64,000 nucleotides of DNA from Doris montereyensis (taxonomy: Eukaryota; Mollusca; Gastropoda; Nudibranchia; Dorididae): the NCBI GenBank assembly GCA_037039925.1, contig JAXRKP010000025.1:689452-753451 (forward strand), read 5' to 3'. The notes under the pieces are model-generated. The model ran no database searches and had not been told where the DNA came from. It saw only the letters and a program-made list of their open reading frames with translations. This document shows positions 52,516-63,520 of this stretch, one piece after another. The translations under genes were made by a program, and so were the position numbers. Each line of letters starts with the position of its first letter. Position 1 is the stretch's first letter.

Positions 52516-53878
52516 ATAGGACAAACCATATCACAAAAAAAAAGAAGCCAAAGACTCTACACTGTATAATTAATGGTGTTGAAACTACCGGGTTGGAATA
52601 GGAAAATATCGTACACCTTAGGCCAACGAATGAAATTAAAAATAACACATGCCTATAGCAAACTTGCAAACAGAAGATAAAACTAAAACATGTAACATTT
52701 GTGAAATGTAACATAAAGTATATAACACTATATAACACTAAGACAGTATGAGATGAAACATTTCACTACAATGCAGATTACATATCGAGTACAAGCCTAC
52801 AGGAAAAAAGAAATCATTATTGGGAGGGGGGGGAATAAAAAGAATAATAGCATGAAAGCTTGTAAGACTTGTGTTTCTCATCTTTGACAATTGACCGTAA
52901 TATCAGCACCAACGAAAGGCAAATTTTCTTTTAATCTCTAATCTACTCTAATCCATCCTGTGATTCATGGAGAAAATTCATAATTAGACAAGCAAGCACT
53001 CACTTCAATGAAAAACCCAACCAATAGACACGCGAAGGCCATAAGTCATCAACCCACCACCGACGTGGGAAAAAAGAGATCAGGCGAGCTGTTCATATCG
53101 GAACCTCGTGCATTCTAGACTTTTCATCGGCAACTATTCCACCCTCACCCAAACATATCCATGCCATATATATACGTTCCCCTTTAACTGTATCATACAC
53201 GTATAAAACTACAGAGTAGCAATAATATAATACATTTTACTGCAAGATAACTCGTAATTCGATTGTTACACAACAGTCCCGTACAATCAATGACAAGATA
53301 ATGAGCAGCTAAAACGTAAGCTTGTTATTAGCAATAGTACATAGTAAAAAGTATCTTCTGCCAAAAAAAAAACAAAACCACAACAAAAAGCCTTTGAAGA
53401 AAAGGGAAGCAATATCAAGAGAACCAGAACTAGTCATAAAGTAGTTTGATTTCAATGCATCTAACATCTCTCAATAATACGAATAAAGACAAGCAAAACT
53501 GAGCATAACAAAAAAATTAATAACATACAAAACCGGAACAACCAAAATCAAAACATATATTATAAACTTCTTTCTTTTCTTTTTTAAATAATTCGTTTAA
53601 ATACTTCTTTTTCATAATCTATTCCACTTCCCAGCTAGATCAAGTTGTACATCCCTAAACAAAACGAACGTTACAATACTTGGATGTTACTGTTATTCTC
53701 AAAGGAAAACAAATTAATATAATATAATTTTAAAAAGACAAGGAAAAAAAATAATAGAAAAGATGTTCTAATCATTTACTCCTCTCTTCTTATGATCAGG
53801 CGGAAAAAAAAAATCTAAACCTGGTCGAGAATATTTCAAAGGGCGACAAAGAGTGTGTGGTGCTCAACGTGAACTTAC
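52516..53878. other. non-coding sequence 3' of the VAMP anchor exons
   Basis: AT-rich, no further exon recognised. Confidence 0.45.
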
Positions 53879-53930
53879 CAACAATAATGATGATAATGAC
53901 AACAACCACTGCTATCAAAATAAGCCACAT
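53879..53930 (-). CDS. VAMP: synaptobrevin/VAMP alternative membrane-anchor exon (distal)
   Basis: A 52-bp exon between acceptor TTTTCAG and donor GTAAGT, encoding MWLILIAVVVVIIIIIV plus one base (phase 1). This is a single hydrophobic span starting directly at the membrane border, where the previous exon ends KYWWKNCK. It has the same length and phase as the exon at 55496-55547, so the two could be mutually exclusive alternatives. The M-W start resembles the MW-I start of the anchor in some insect synaptobrevins. The downstream tail exon was not identified with confidence. Assignment rests on position, phase and hydrophobicity. Confidence 0.75.
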
Positions 53931-54400
53931 CTGAAAAGAAAGCCAGAGTTACAACATCCAGGCATCACATCAAGCACAATCCAAACATGGAATGGGGAAT
54001 GGCGTGTAGAAGAAACAGGAATGCGAATTTAAAACAAAAAAATTCAATACAACTAGAATTATTTTTTTTTAAACCAATATCAGGACATTCATCAAACATA
54101 TATGAATACATTATGAGAAAGAGACGACTGGACATTGACATGAAGTGTGAGCATAGCAGGAAGGTGAGAAGAGACTAAAAATGCAACCATTTACAACACC
54201 AATGTCACACCATCAAAACTGTTGTTTCTTTTGTGCATAATAAATAAACAATATAGTAAACAGAATTTCACTTGATAATTGACTCATTGCGAAAAATTAT
54301 TGTTCTAATAAAATAATGTTCACATTAACTCCATGTCATTCAAAAGGGATTTATTCTTAAGGAAGGAAAAGGGGGGGGAAGGGGTGGGTGTGACTTTCTA
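53931..54400. other. intron of VAMP
   Basis: Between the two anchor exons; no other exon seen. Confidence 0.6.
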
Positions 54401-54917
54401 CTGTTCCTTCTTCGGTTTTGCTGGTTGTTTAGGGGTTGTTTCTTCTTGAAGTTTTTGCACTGTTGTGGGATCAGAGGTTTCCACTAGCTATTCACGCTAC
54501 ACAACTATTACTACTGTTTGACAAGACATGTTATGCTTTTGGTAGTTTAACTTCCTATCACTATAAGCATAAGAACATCCATGGTGAGACAATGGACGCG
54601 ACACGAAAATCACAGTTGCAATTCTGTCTGGTGCCAGATAATCATTTTAAAACTACCAAAAGCATAACATGTCTTGTCAAAACAATAGTAATAGTTGTGT
54701 AGCATGAACAGCTAGTGGAAACCTCTGATCCCACAACATGTATTAACCTTGTATTGACTTCCTTCAGTGGCCTAGACGCACTTCATATTTTAACCCAGTT
54801 GTTTCAACAAGCTTTCAACATTTGAATATTAATCTCTGGAGACTAATCTTTCTACAGTGCAAAAAACTTCGATAAGAAACAACCCCTAAACAAGCAGCAA
54901 AACAGAAGAAGGAACAG
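54401..54917. mobile_element. foldback element with TA target duplication
   Basis: Left arm 54401-54549 (CTGTTCCTTCTTCGGTTTTG through GACAAGACATGTTATGC) is the inverted counterpart of 54648-54736 plus 54855-54917. TA flanks both ends (54399-54400, 54918-54919). The right arm is split by about 118 bp (54737-54854) with no match in the left arm. The central loop is about 100 bp. No protein is encoded. Confidence 0.88.
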
Positions 54918-54919
54918 TA

Positions 54920-55495
54920 CGTCATTCATCCCTTGCTTTACCAAACAATAAAGACTTCGGAAACATTTTTTTTAAATTGAAGAATCCTTTTTAACAAAGT
55001 AAGGCCATGCCATGTCGCAATTTATATTCTTTAACAAATATTATAGTTTTACAATAAAATATTTCCGCACTCATTTAATACATGGTCTGATGTGTGTCAA
55101 CCACATATCCCCTACCTCACCTACAATAGAGCTAAAGGGAAGAAAGGAAAACTAACATGGACCAAAATATACTACATAACATTGCATCAATTAAAAAATA
55201 GCACTATTTAAAATATGATTTATGTACATCAAAACTACCATTTCACTTAATGCTGTTTCCTATAAATTTAAGAATCAATGCAACAGATACGTTATTGTGT
55301 TTTTGTCTGTAATGGGTTGGACACAAGGGAAGAGATGGACAGAAGGGAAGAGATAAAGAATGTAGACGACATTCATGCATCAATAAACACCAATTGCAAC
55401 TCTACATACACCAAAATCAAAATGCACTGATAAACAGTCACAGTGATACAACATCAAGAGCCATGAAGGAGAGTGTGGGCACCAGAATCACTCAC
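54920..55495. other. intron of VAMP
   Basis: No other feature seen. Confidence 0.6.
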
Positions 55496-55547
55496 CAATG
55501 ATGATAATGACAATGATGCCAATGATGGCTCCCAGAATAAGCATCAT
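55496..55547 (-). CDS. VAMP: synaptobrevin/VAMP alternative membrane-anchor exon (proximal)
   Basis: A 52-bp exon between acceptor CTCACAG and donor GTGAGT. It encodes MMLILGAIIGIIVIIII plus one base (phase 1). The family's anchor begins KMMIILG followed by a beta-branched hydrophobic run, so this is the canonical synaptobrevin anchor. It would hold the R-SNARE in the synaptic or secretory vesicle membrane. It is the nearer of two equal-sized choices; the other is at 53879-53930. Joining to the upstream exon is in phase 0 (AAG then ATG). Confidence 0.88.
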
Positions 55548-57162
55548 CTGTGAGATGTAATCGATACATGAATAGGCCGGCATCCAAGAACTGACATGAA
55601 TTTGTTTTCATTCACGCAAGCCACTTTTAATGTATTGCGCATCAATCCACCGAGGAAGAGGAAAAGCTAGGGGAGAATTACAGACGTTGACGCACAATAT
55701 GGATGGCTGGCGGCTCTTTTTGTATGGTCTTTGCTCCACAGGGAGCTGACAGGCAAAGAAGACATCAATCCAACCAATTGAGGCTTCTTCAATTAGTGCT
55801 GCTAGAGTCTAAAACAAATTGACTAACATTTAATTGTTAACACTTAGAAGCCGGAAAAGATGCTATTCATCAAAATATTCAAGTGTTATGTGAGCAGCTT
55901 GGCCTACGGTAGACATTAGAAACTTGTGTCATACATAATAAAACTGGCTATAACACAAGACCTGCCTCTTTTCAACTCTGTTGTCTGAAAACAATAACCT
56001 TCCACAGTATTCACTTACAATACCATAGAAATAGAAAAGCATTAGGTGGCTGTCTTCTTCAAATTATGCCAAAAATAGACAATGGAGAATTTCTGATGCA
56101 CGGCAACGAGAAAGTCCAATCCACCCAATATAGGGCAGCGTACTGGAAGACAATAATGGAGGAAAGTACCAAGTACTAGGAAATTGTCCACAAAAACTAA
56201 ACCTGATCAGGTAAAAAAATATCAAAGAGTGATAAAAACGTCTTATATGTTATCATGATGGATGATGATGCTGGTTAAAAGGTAGAAATCATCCTTGGAA
56301 AAAATTCAGTCCATCATTTAGACAACTCACTGTGTAGATAGCCAACACAGGTTTCAACCTTCGATGAGCAAATCAGACGAATTTTCATGAAAATGTAGTA
56401 AAAAATATAACTTTCTTCTTTTACTTATTCACAACATCTACTTGTATTTCTCAGTGCTTTTCTCATTCCTGAAATTCATCTCCTAACCTGATAAGCAAAG
56501 CAGTTTTTCATGTATAGATCTACCTAGCTAGATGAATAATTTTCACACTCCTGCTTTCTGCAATTCAGAATGAGGCTTTTTTCTTCTGTTTCTTTTTTCA
56601 GATCAAAGACGCTGTAAAGAAAATGCCTATACGCTCAACGGCCAATGGAGATTGTTTTACACCATGCTGCCACACTACAGCTTCATCACAATTACGCCAC
56701 TTGATCACCTCTCACCGTAGACGAGACAAGCAATATAAAAACACAAAGTATTGAAGCGTCAGTTTGATAACAATAACAGAAGCTTGTCACCAGCATGTCC
56801 CATTGCCTGCAGACGTGACTAGGAAACAAACTCACAAGCTGTCGCACCACCTGCTTGTGCTCAACAGGCTCCAGCATACATTTGCATATATTGAAATTCA
56901 CTCTTAACACCAGGCCATGGAAAACACAAAGCAAGGCTTTTCAGCGTTTCTCGCCATCAAAGCTAATGACCGAAATGAACATGAGCACCTGTTTGAGCAG
57001 AAAACCAGTTATTTCATAATGTTGAAAAGAACAGGTAGCACATAAAATGATTATGCAACCAACGTTACTGAAGAATTAAAACATGAATGATGATGACTAT
57101 GATCACAAAATGGAAGGAGGGAAGACAGAGTTTGAAGACATAGATACATCAATAATACTAAC
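55548..57162. other. intron of VAMP
   Basis: No exon or clear transposon recognised. Confidence 0.55.
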
Positions 57163-57243
57163 CTTGCAGTTTTTCCACCAATACTTTCGTTTTCAGCTTG
57201 CCAGCGCTGGCTTCAAATTGAGATGCACCTGCTTGGAGAGCCT
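57163..57243 (-). CDS. VAMP: synaptobrevin/VAMP SNARE-motif C-terminal exon
   Basis: An 81-bp exon, acceptor CTCCTTCAG, donor GTTAGT. It reads (E)ALQAGASQFEASAGKLK and then, in the next frame, RKYWWKNCK. This is the C-terminal half of the R-SNARE motif and the basic-aromatic juxtamembrane segment, almost residue for residue the family consensus. The family reading needs 80 bp; an extra A in a run after KL (AAAA for AAA) shifts the frame. Splice sites and both flanking phases are correct for an 80-bp exon, so a sequencing or assembly indel is likelier than a dead gene. Confidence 0.93.
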
Positions 57244-57497
57244 CTGAAGGAGAGAACAAACAACACAACTCATGAAACATAAATATGCATTACATAGCTC
57301 TTCTAAATCATAAATTTATAATGAAACAACATTCCACCTGCTACATCCTCAGCGAAAAATTTCTCAATCAAACTACAATGAATCATTTAAAATTGAAAAT
57401 ACGTGTAGCATAGACAACAAAATTCTATCTCCTCCGTCATTTACAGAATGATTTGTATTATATTTGGCACAGGTCATTGAGAGAAATTTAGGCATAG

Positions 57498-57935
57498 TGG
57501 GTAATACAGTGGTGCGTCTTCTGACATCATGTGAGCTGGAGGAAAGGCGCATGTTTTGGTAATGGACAGATATTATAATCCTGTGTATCTTCCTCAATAT
57601 GCCTTGAATGAACTGAGAACTGGAGTTATTGGAATAATCCAAACCAACCGCAAGCTGTTTCCAGCATCCCTGAAAAAGGTCAAGAAATTGAAACGAGGAG
57701 AAAGCCGTTATCTATGCAGTGAAAGCGCGTCATGCTTGGTATGGCAAGTCCGAAACCAATCGCCTTCATTTCAAATTATCATGACCCACAGCAAGTTGTC
57801 ATAGCCAATAAAAGGAATAAGGATAGCACACTGCTGGAAATTGAAATGCCCGATGCTGGTCAATGATTATAATTTGACATGGGGGGATGTGATAAGAATG
57901 ACTCCATCGCAACCGTAGTCGATGTTTACACCTAG
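57498..57935 (+). pseudogene. piggyBac-type transposase (PGBD-like) fragment
   Basis: On the plus strand, broken pieces read NTVVRLLTSCELEERRMFW, MDRYYNPVYLPQ, TGVIGIIQTNRKLFPASLKK, KKLKRGESRYLC and then, after stops, KRNKDSTLLEIEMPDA and FDMGGCDKNDSIA. The order DRYY-P, G---NRK-FP--LK, KLKRGE, then P-----Y---MGGVDK-D is that of the C-terminal half of the piggyBac transposase catalytic domain. It lies in a VAMP intron, on the opposite strand to VAMP. Stops and shifts show it is a relic. No TTAA-flanked ends were found. Confidence 0.82.
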
Positions 57936-58094
57936 ATTGGTATCATTGGTGGTCGTGCCCGTTGTTAGACCTCGTTCTCAGTGTATAGCTGCTGAGGAAT
58001 TGATCTTAAATGACTCCTTTAGAAATATCTCCCACTCAATACCCAATAATTACCCACCTTAAAAAATGTGTCCCTTCGTAACATTAAAACCTAC
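57936..58094. other. remainder of the VAMP intron
   Basis: Sequence between the piggyBac relic and the next exon; nothing seen. Confidence 0.6.
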
Positions 58095-58171
58095 CTGCTC
58101 TGTCATCCAATTGTGAAATCTTTTGATCCCTATCAAGAACCTTCTACATTCACTCTCATTATATCAACAAC
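58095..58171 (-). CDS. VAMP: synaptobrevin/VAMP SNARE-motif central exon
   Basis: A 77-bp exon, acceptor CTTACAG, donor GTAGGT. It reads VVDIMRVNVE and then, in another frame, KVLDRDQKISQLDDRA. This contains the zero-layer Arg region of the R-SNARE motif (VVDIMR-NV-KVL-RD-K), which sits in the core complex with syntaxin and SNAP-25. The family reading needs 79 bp; two bases are missing at the E-K junction (GAAGG where about GAAAAGG is expected). The last G joins AG of the next exon to make Glu, correct in phase. Indel error is the favoured explanation. Confidence 0.93.
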
Positions 58172-58649
58172 CTGTAAGATAGATCATAACAGACACTATA
58201 TTTAATTATTTATGTAGGAACTCCAGCAATGTCATAGTAAAAATCAAGCACTTAAAGGAATTACAATGCAACGTTTAAAAGCACACATATGAAGAGAGAA
58301 GATAATTATAATAATTCTCTACTAGAATCCCATACATAAAAACATATATATGCGTTACTTTCGGTGCAAACCGAGTCTTGCTAGTGATTACAAAGTTATT
58401 ATGCAAATAAAACAAATCTTTCGAAGAGTAGAATTATGTGTGCCTCGATTTCATCATACTAAATAGAGAAACATCTGGTTATCCATTGAAAATTTTGTTT
58501 TAATAATAAAACATATATCATAACTTTTTATAAACACTATCATGCAAAAATGGCTATGTTAAAAAAAAATTCCTCGTGAGAATTCTTGAAATTACTAGAC
58601 AGTGGATTTTTTTAGGAAAAAACACAAAGGTTGCTAAAACAATTGTTAC
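58172..58649. other. intron of VAMP
   Basis: AT-rich, no other feature. Confidence 0.7.
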
Positions 58650-58740
58650 CTCATCTACTTGGGCCTGAGTCTGTTGCAGGCGTTTACTTTGTTCACGTGG
58701 TGGCTGCATGCCCGCCTGGGGCCCTCCAGGTCCAGCTGAC
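58650..58740 (-). CDS. VAMP: synaptobrevin/VAMP N-terminal SNARE exon
   Basis: A 91-bp exon, acceptor GTTTTAACAG, donor GTAACA, intact frame. It reads [20 protein letters not shown], then [10 protein letters not shown]. The Pro/Gly-rich head followed by (K/R)[12 protein letters not shown] is diagnostic of synaptobrevin/VAMP1-3 rather than of other longin or R-SNAREs. It starts in phase 2 (CC from the previous exon plus G) and ends in phase 0 before [16 protein letters not shown] is the first turn of the SNARE helix. Confidence 0.95.
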
Positions 58741-59319
58741 CTGTTAAAACAAAATATAACATTTAATAAAGTAGTTTGAAATACACACACAATGGCGTGA
58801 CTGTGTACATAAAAAAAAAAAACCCAGCTGATATGTTTTTGCTACCTTAATAAATGTGTATTAAACTTTACATTTAGTTTGATATAATTCCATATTTTTT
58901 TGCAACAACAGCTTACAAGTTATGTTTAATCTGTCTTTGGTCTGGCTTTTATCTATTATATATATATTGTTCACTAAAAAGAAACGCATATTATTTATAT
59001 GTGACTTAAAATCCTTTCTACGACTTATCGCTCATATTTCATAAAGGGTGTTTTGTTTTGTTGTTTGTGAGTGAGTTCTTTTCAACCAATTTTCATTCTC
59101 TAATTCTGTTGCAATCAATATATCAAGGAAGGAAGATTTCATTTATGTTTTGTCCTTTTTGTACCTTTAGTGTTTTAGATGCATTTCTTTTTGTGAACAG
59201 TATAGTTAGCTTTATCCATGGCCAATGATGTTTTGAGTCATTGATCTTTATGTCAATTACAGAGAGGACATTTATGTTCAACTTACTCTTGGCTTGATAC
59301 AAGTTTAACTCCATCCTTA
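58741..59319. other. intron of VAMP
   Basis: Part of the large first intron in the window. No gene seen. Confidence 0.6.
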
Positions 59320-59661
59320 AGGCCTTTTTCCATGGGAGTGAACCCAGTATGTACAAACCTGTTATCTGTATCCAATACACTCTTATTTTATTTCTGCATG
59401 ACATGAATACATATTTCCTGACTGTAAATTTCATTTTCTTTTCTGATACTATACGACTGACACCGTGCCATCCATTTTTTCTGGATCCGTTGAGGGCAGA
59501 TGATATAACTTGCTCCTAGCTGCGCAATAGAAAACAATGCAGCAAATATGTGACAGATAGTGTTAACTATCTATGGAAACACAGAACTTGATCTCTTGAA
59601 AACATACGTATATCGGATAAGCTGACATTGCATATTGAATTCACTCCATGGAAACAGGCCT
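59320..59661. mobile_element. 342-bp PIF/Harbinger-like MITE
   Basis: Termini AGGCCTTTTTCCATGGGAG and the complement AGGCCTGTTTCCATGGAG, flanked by TTA on both sides (59317-59319 and 59662-59664). A three-base TTA/TAA target duplication is the PIF/Harbinger signature. It lies inside a VAMP intron and encodes no transposase. Confidence 0.8.
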
Positions 59662-62600
59662 TTAAGTTTAGCAGGACCATTGTGTAAACTTTGGTTCATC
59701 AAAAGAGAGCAAATATTTGCTGCTTATAGCACGATACAAGGAAAGAATCACAAAGCGTGAAGACAGAACGAGACACACACAGCAGGTATCATAAAAAAAA
59801 ACAACAATCACATGAAATGAAATGGAAAAAGTAAAAAAAAATAAGCAAGCTCATTTGACATTCAAACACGATTTAAGTTACCAATCAGCCCCAACTTTCA
59901 CTATTGATTAGTCTCAAATTCTCTTCACCGCACCCACCACTTTGGTGACCACTCGTTTATTTAAGGTCTTGACATGTGCCAATCACATGGCCTTGATAAA
60001 TACCATGAGAACTGTCTGCCGCGTCAATCACTACATGCCAATCTGACCACTAAAATATTTCATTTGCTCACAACAATTAAGAATGCACCTAATCACCAAC
60101 CATGCTGCTACTTGTACTTCCCTAATCTTTCATGAAGGTAGCAACATGGCAACAAAGAGAAAACTACTCTAAACTGATAAACAGGGACCCCGCTCCCTCC
60201 CCTTCATAACACCCACCTCCATACCCCAATGAAAAAGATAACCTTGCTCTCTATTACAAAGCCAAGAAGTTTTCATAAACATTTATAAAAAATGCACCGT
60301 CGTGTTATGAGAAATGGAAATGAAATTCCTTTCTTTCCCTTCATAACCGACTAAAGCACATTTGTTGTAGGAACATACGGCAAAATTACATTGAAGGTGG
60401 TGTAAGGTTTTATACAAATTTGATTCATGTTATACATATATGATCAACCACATTAAAACTTATCTTTTTTACTATCTATTTAATTTATAAATATCCTTCA
60501 TAAACAGGCCTCTCCTTTCATGTAAATTTTAACACCCAAAAAAAACCAACATCAACAGCCATAATAAACCAATAGGAGGAGATATGGTAAAAGCATTTCA
60601 AAATGAAAACAAACAAAAAGAGAAAAATCATGGCGAAGATTTTAAAACTTCTGAAAACCACAGAAAATGTTTGGGGGTGGTGGGGGACACTCGGACTGGC
60701 GAGTTTTGGACCAAAGGGTTGATTTTCTGTTCTTTGCATATTCGGGTAGAACGATCATTTATCTACAAGTTCATCGCAGAAAAATGTCCATATGACGTAT
60801 AACTTTTCTTTTACAAAATATTTCATAGGTGAAGGTAGGTAAACACAATCAAAATTTTGATTTAAATTACCCCAACACTGACTGAGAAAATGGCAGTAAA
60901 AACCTGCATTAGCGGTTAATCGCCAAATAACATGCGACTTGGCTTCGTTTTGCTGACACCGATCTACGCGTCTCCCATCGCTGCGTGATATAAGAAATGC
61001 TGCGTGTCAGAGTGCATTTGAGAAATTATTTGTTTTCTAATAAAAATGTCATTTTTGTACGTTCACGATATATAGTATTTTCAAAAATTCATTTTAAAAA
61101 ATATAAAAAATATCCACAAAAAACGACGTCACTCTTATATTGAATGGAAAAGACGATCTGCACAGTTTTGAGTGATTTTATTCATAACTAAGGGAGGAGA
61201 TCAGTTTTGAAAATTGAGTCAAAATTCGGGATGACGGCCATTCCTATGGCAACTAAGGACGCTACAAACTTTTTAATGATATAGGATGACTGTTTTTTGA
61301 CAGTTACTCATGTATAAGCAAAACCTAAACCCAAAAGCAAAAAAAACACTGAACAATTCTATAATGTATCAATTATGGTCATAAAAAGGATTTTTTAAGT
61401 AAGGACAGGGAAAAATGCAAATGATGATGAATGTGGCACGCTTTTCAAACCAAAACACAAACAAACATTTAAAAAAGCACATAAAAAGATGATACTTCTT
61501 GAAAGCATACACACCAAATGAAATAAATATTGAAGCCCTTAAGAACAAAGACAAAACACATACAAAATATTTTTGTCGAATTTATGTCACTGTGGGCTTT
61601 AAATATAATCATTTCATGTTCTTTTATAGTTATTTCGATATGCCCCTTGCCTCTCTGTCTGTCTTTAAACTTATTTGAAAGCATAAAGTACTACAATACA
61701 AGTTTCCTCATGAATGATACAAGAAACAATGATGGTGATACATAATTTACAATACACACACACAAATAATCAGGCGAGACTGGTGAAACAACAGCAAAAA
61801 CATATTGTATATATATATGTTTTATAGTGCATGTCCAGTTTCAGTTATATATGAGAGAATAAGCTGGATAAATAAAAAGTCCTTGAATTGTAAAAAGAAT
61901 CATTACAATAAAAGGAGAAAAGTTTGACAACACCAAGGACGCAAATGTAAAAAACAAAGGTACCTGAATGCACTGAAACTATCTCAACTCCAACACATAC
62001 ATTGAAAAGAAAAGCAATCTACTGGGATTTGATGAACGGCACAGAGCCACTAAAACTAGTTTAAGATGAAAGACCAAACATTTTGCAAATTACCTCACAA
62101 TAAGAATGGATAAGAGTATGTGGCTTAAAAGTTAACATAAATTTATATACATTTGACAACCTACAATAACTTTGATTGCCTGCCTTCATCACTAGAATTT
62201 GGGGTTGAATGATGTTTATACTATTAAAGAATCTTACAATGATGTGGTCATTGTGAGTACAAGTACTTTCAAGAATTTAGTCTCATTACTGTTATAGAGG
62301 CTGGGAGACACATCAGTAAATGAATCCTCATTGACAATGACCAATTTTACACTCTGACAATTGTATGGAAAGCCTTCCAGGTAGCCTGGACATAAACCAC
62401 CTATAATGACGAAAGGGTCACATTATGATATCTTTGCAAGGTTAAAAATATAAAGATGGCTGTGTCAACATGAGCATACATGTGACAAAATTTGTTGCGT
62501 AACTTGCAACCATCAAGGCTCAACGACCAATATACTACATGAATGGAAAAGAGTCAATGAATGACAGATTGAAAAAAAAGTGTATCACAAAGCTACCGCT

Positions 62601-63478
62601 ACGTTTCATTTCAAAATAATAAAAGTGACTGAACTCTTGGCACTTCAGAGAATAAGTGCTATTTATATTCTGCAACAACAATGAACGCATCAGTGTCCAG
62701 CAGTCAACACCAAAATGATCTTAAAATATGTCTATCTGACCAAATTCTAGAACAATCCTTTTTTGTCTATAATCTATTCTATTTCTAAGCTTTTAACTTG
62801 TTTGTTTCATTCACTGAGTGCATCTCTGCTCCTGTCGTAAATTGACATGAAAAAATCATCAACTGAAAGATGACAGCCACTACCTTCATGCTTCTTTCTG
62901 TTATAGATAGAGAGGAGCCTATGACCAACACCTTAGGCACAAGACACTTTCAGAATACTAGATCATATGGTGCATCATGTCCCTAATGCATGTGAGTAAG
63001 CAACTGTTATATCTAGATGCAATATACATGGTGGTCAATTGCCATGATAATAAAATATAACAAAGCTAGGTCAGTCCCTTAAAAGAAGATAAGACTATTA
63101 AAAGTTTCATTGGAGTCCCAGCCAGGTAAAACAGTAATGGGAACACACAAGTAGTTTTATATCCTTCTCAGGGAAAGATGTAATAAAACTGATGTAGAGG
63201 CAATTTAAAATGCTTTCTATTTAACGCATCAGTTGTCTTTCCCAGTATCAAATTCTTTCTTTTGTGGTTCTGTTTTGCCCAAGTGAATAGGTCAGATTTA
63301 GCAATTCAGTGGATAATGATTAAGATGTAATGATACCATTTCACCCAGCTGTGATCTATGAACAATAAACAAGCAAAATACCACAACAAATATTTCAAAG
63401 CATATTAAAGGAAATAGATTTATAAAGGCTACACAAAGGAAAAAAAAGACAAGAATATTAAAATAGAATGGAACTTAC
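59662..63478. other. large VAMP intron, remainder
   Basis: No exon recognised. A somewhat CpG-richer patch lies at about 60900-61010. Confidence 0.5.
61588..61668 (+). mobile_element. SINE tail fragment
   Basis: Shares TTCATGTT and ATATGCCCCTTGCCTCTCTG with the body and tail of the SINE at 16158-16430. The tRNA-like head is not present. Confidence 0.5.
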
Positions 63479-63520
63479 GGCGGTCCTCCTGGACCAGCCT
63501 GGGGATTTTACGGGGCAGCC
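63479..63520 (-). CDS. VAMP: synaptobrevin/VAMP Pro/Gly-rich N-terminal exon
   Basis: A 42-bp exon, acceptor TTATTTAAAG, donor GTAAGT. Its 3' part reads NPQAGPGGPP in phase with the next exon (CC then G TCA). The frame contains a TAA just before NPQ, next to a CCCC and an AAAA run; with one base less in the first and one more in the second it would read through. This is the variable, disordered N-terminus of synaptobrevin. The start codon must lie in an exon beyond the right edge of the window. Confidence 0.7.
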
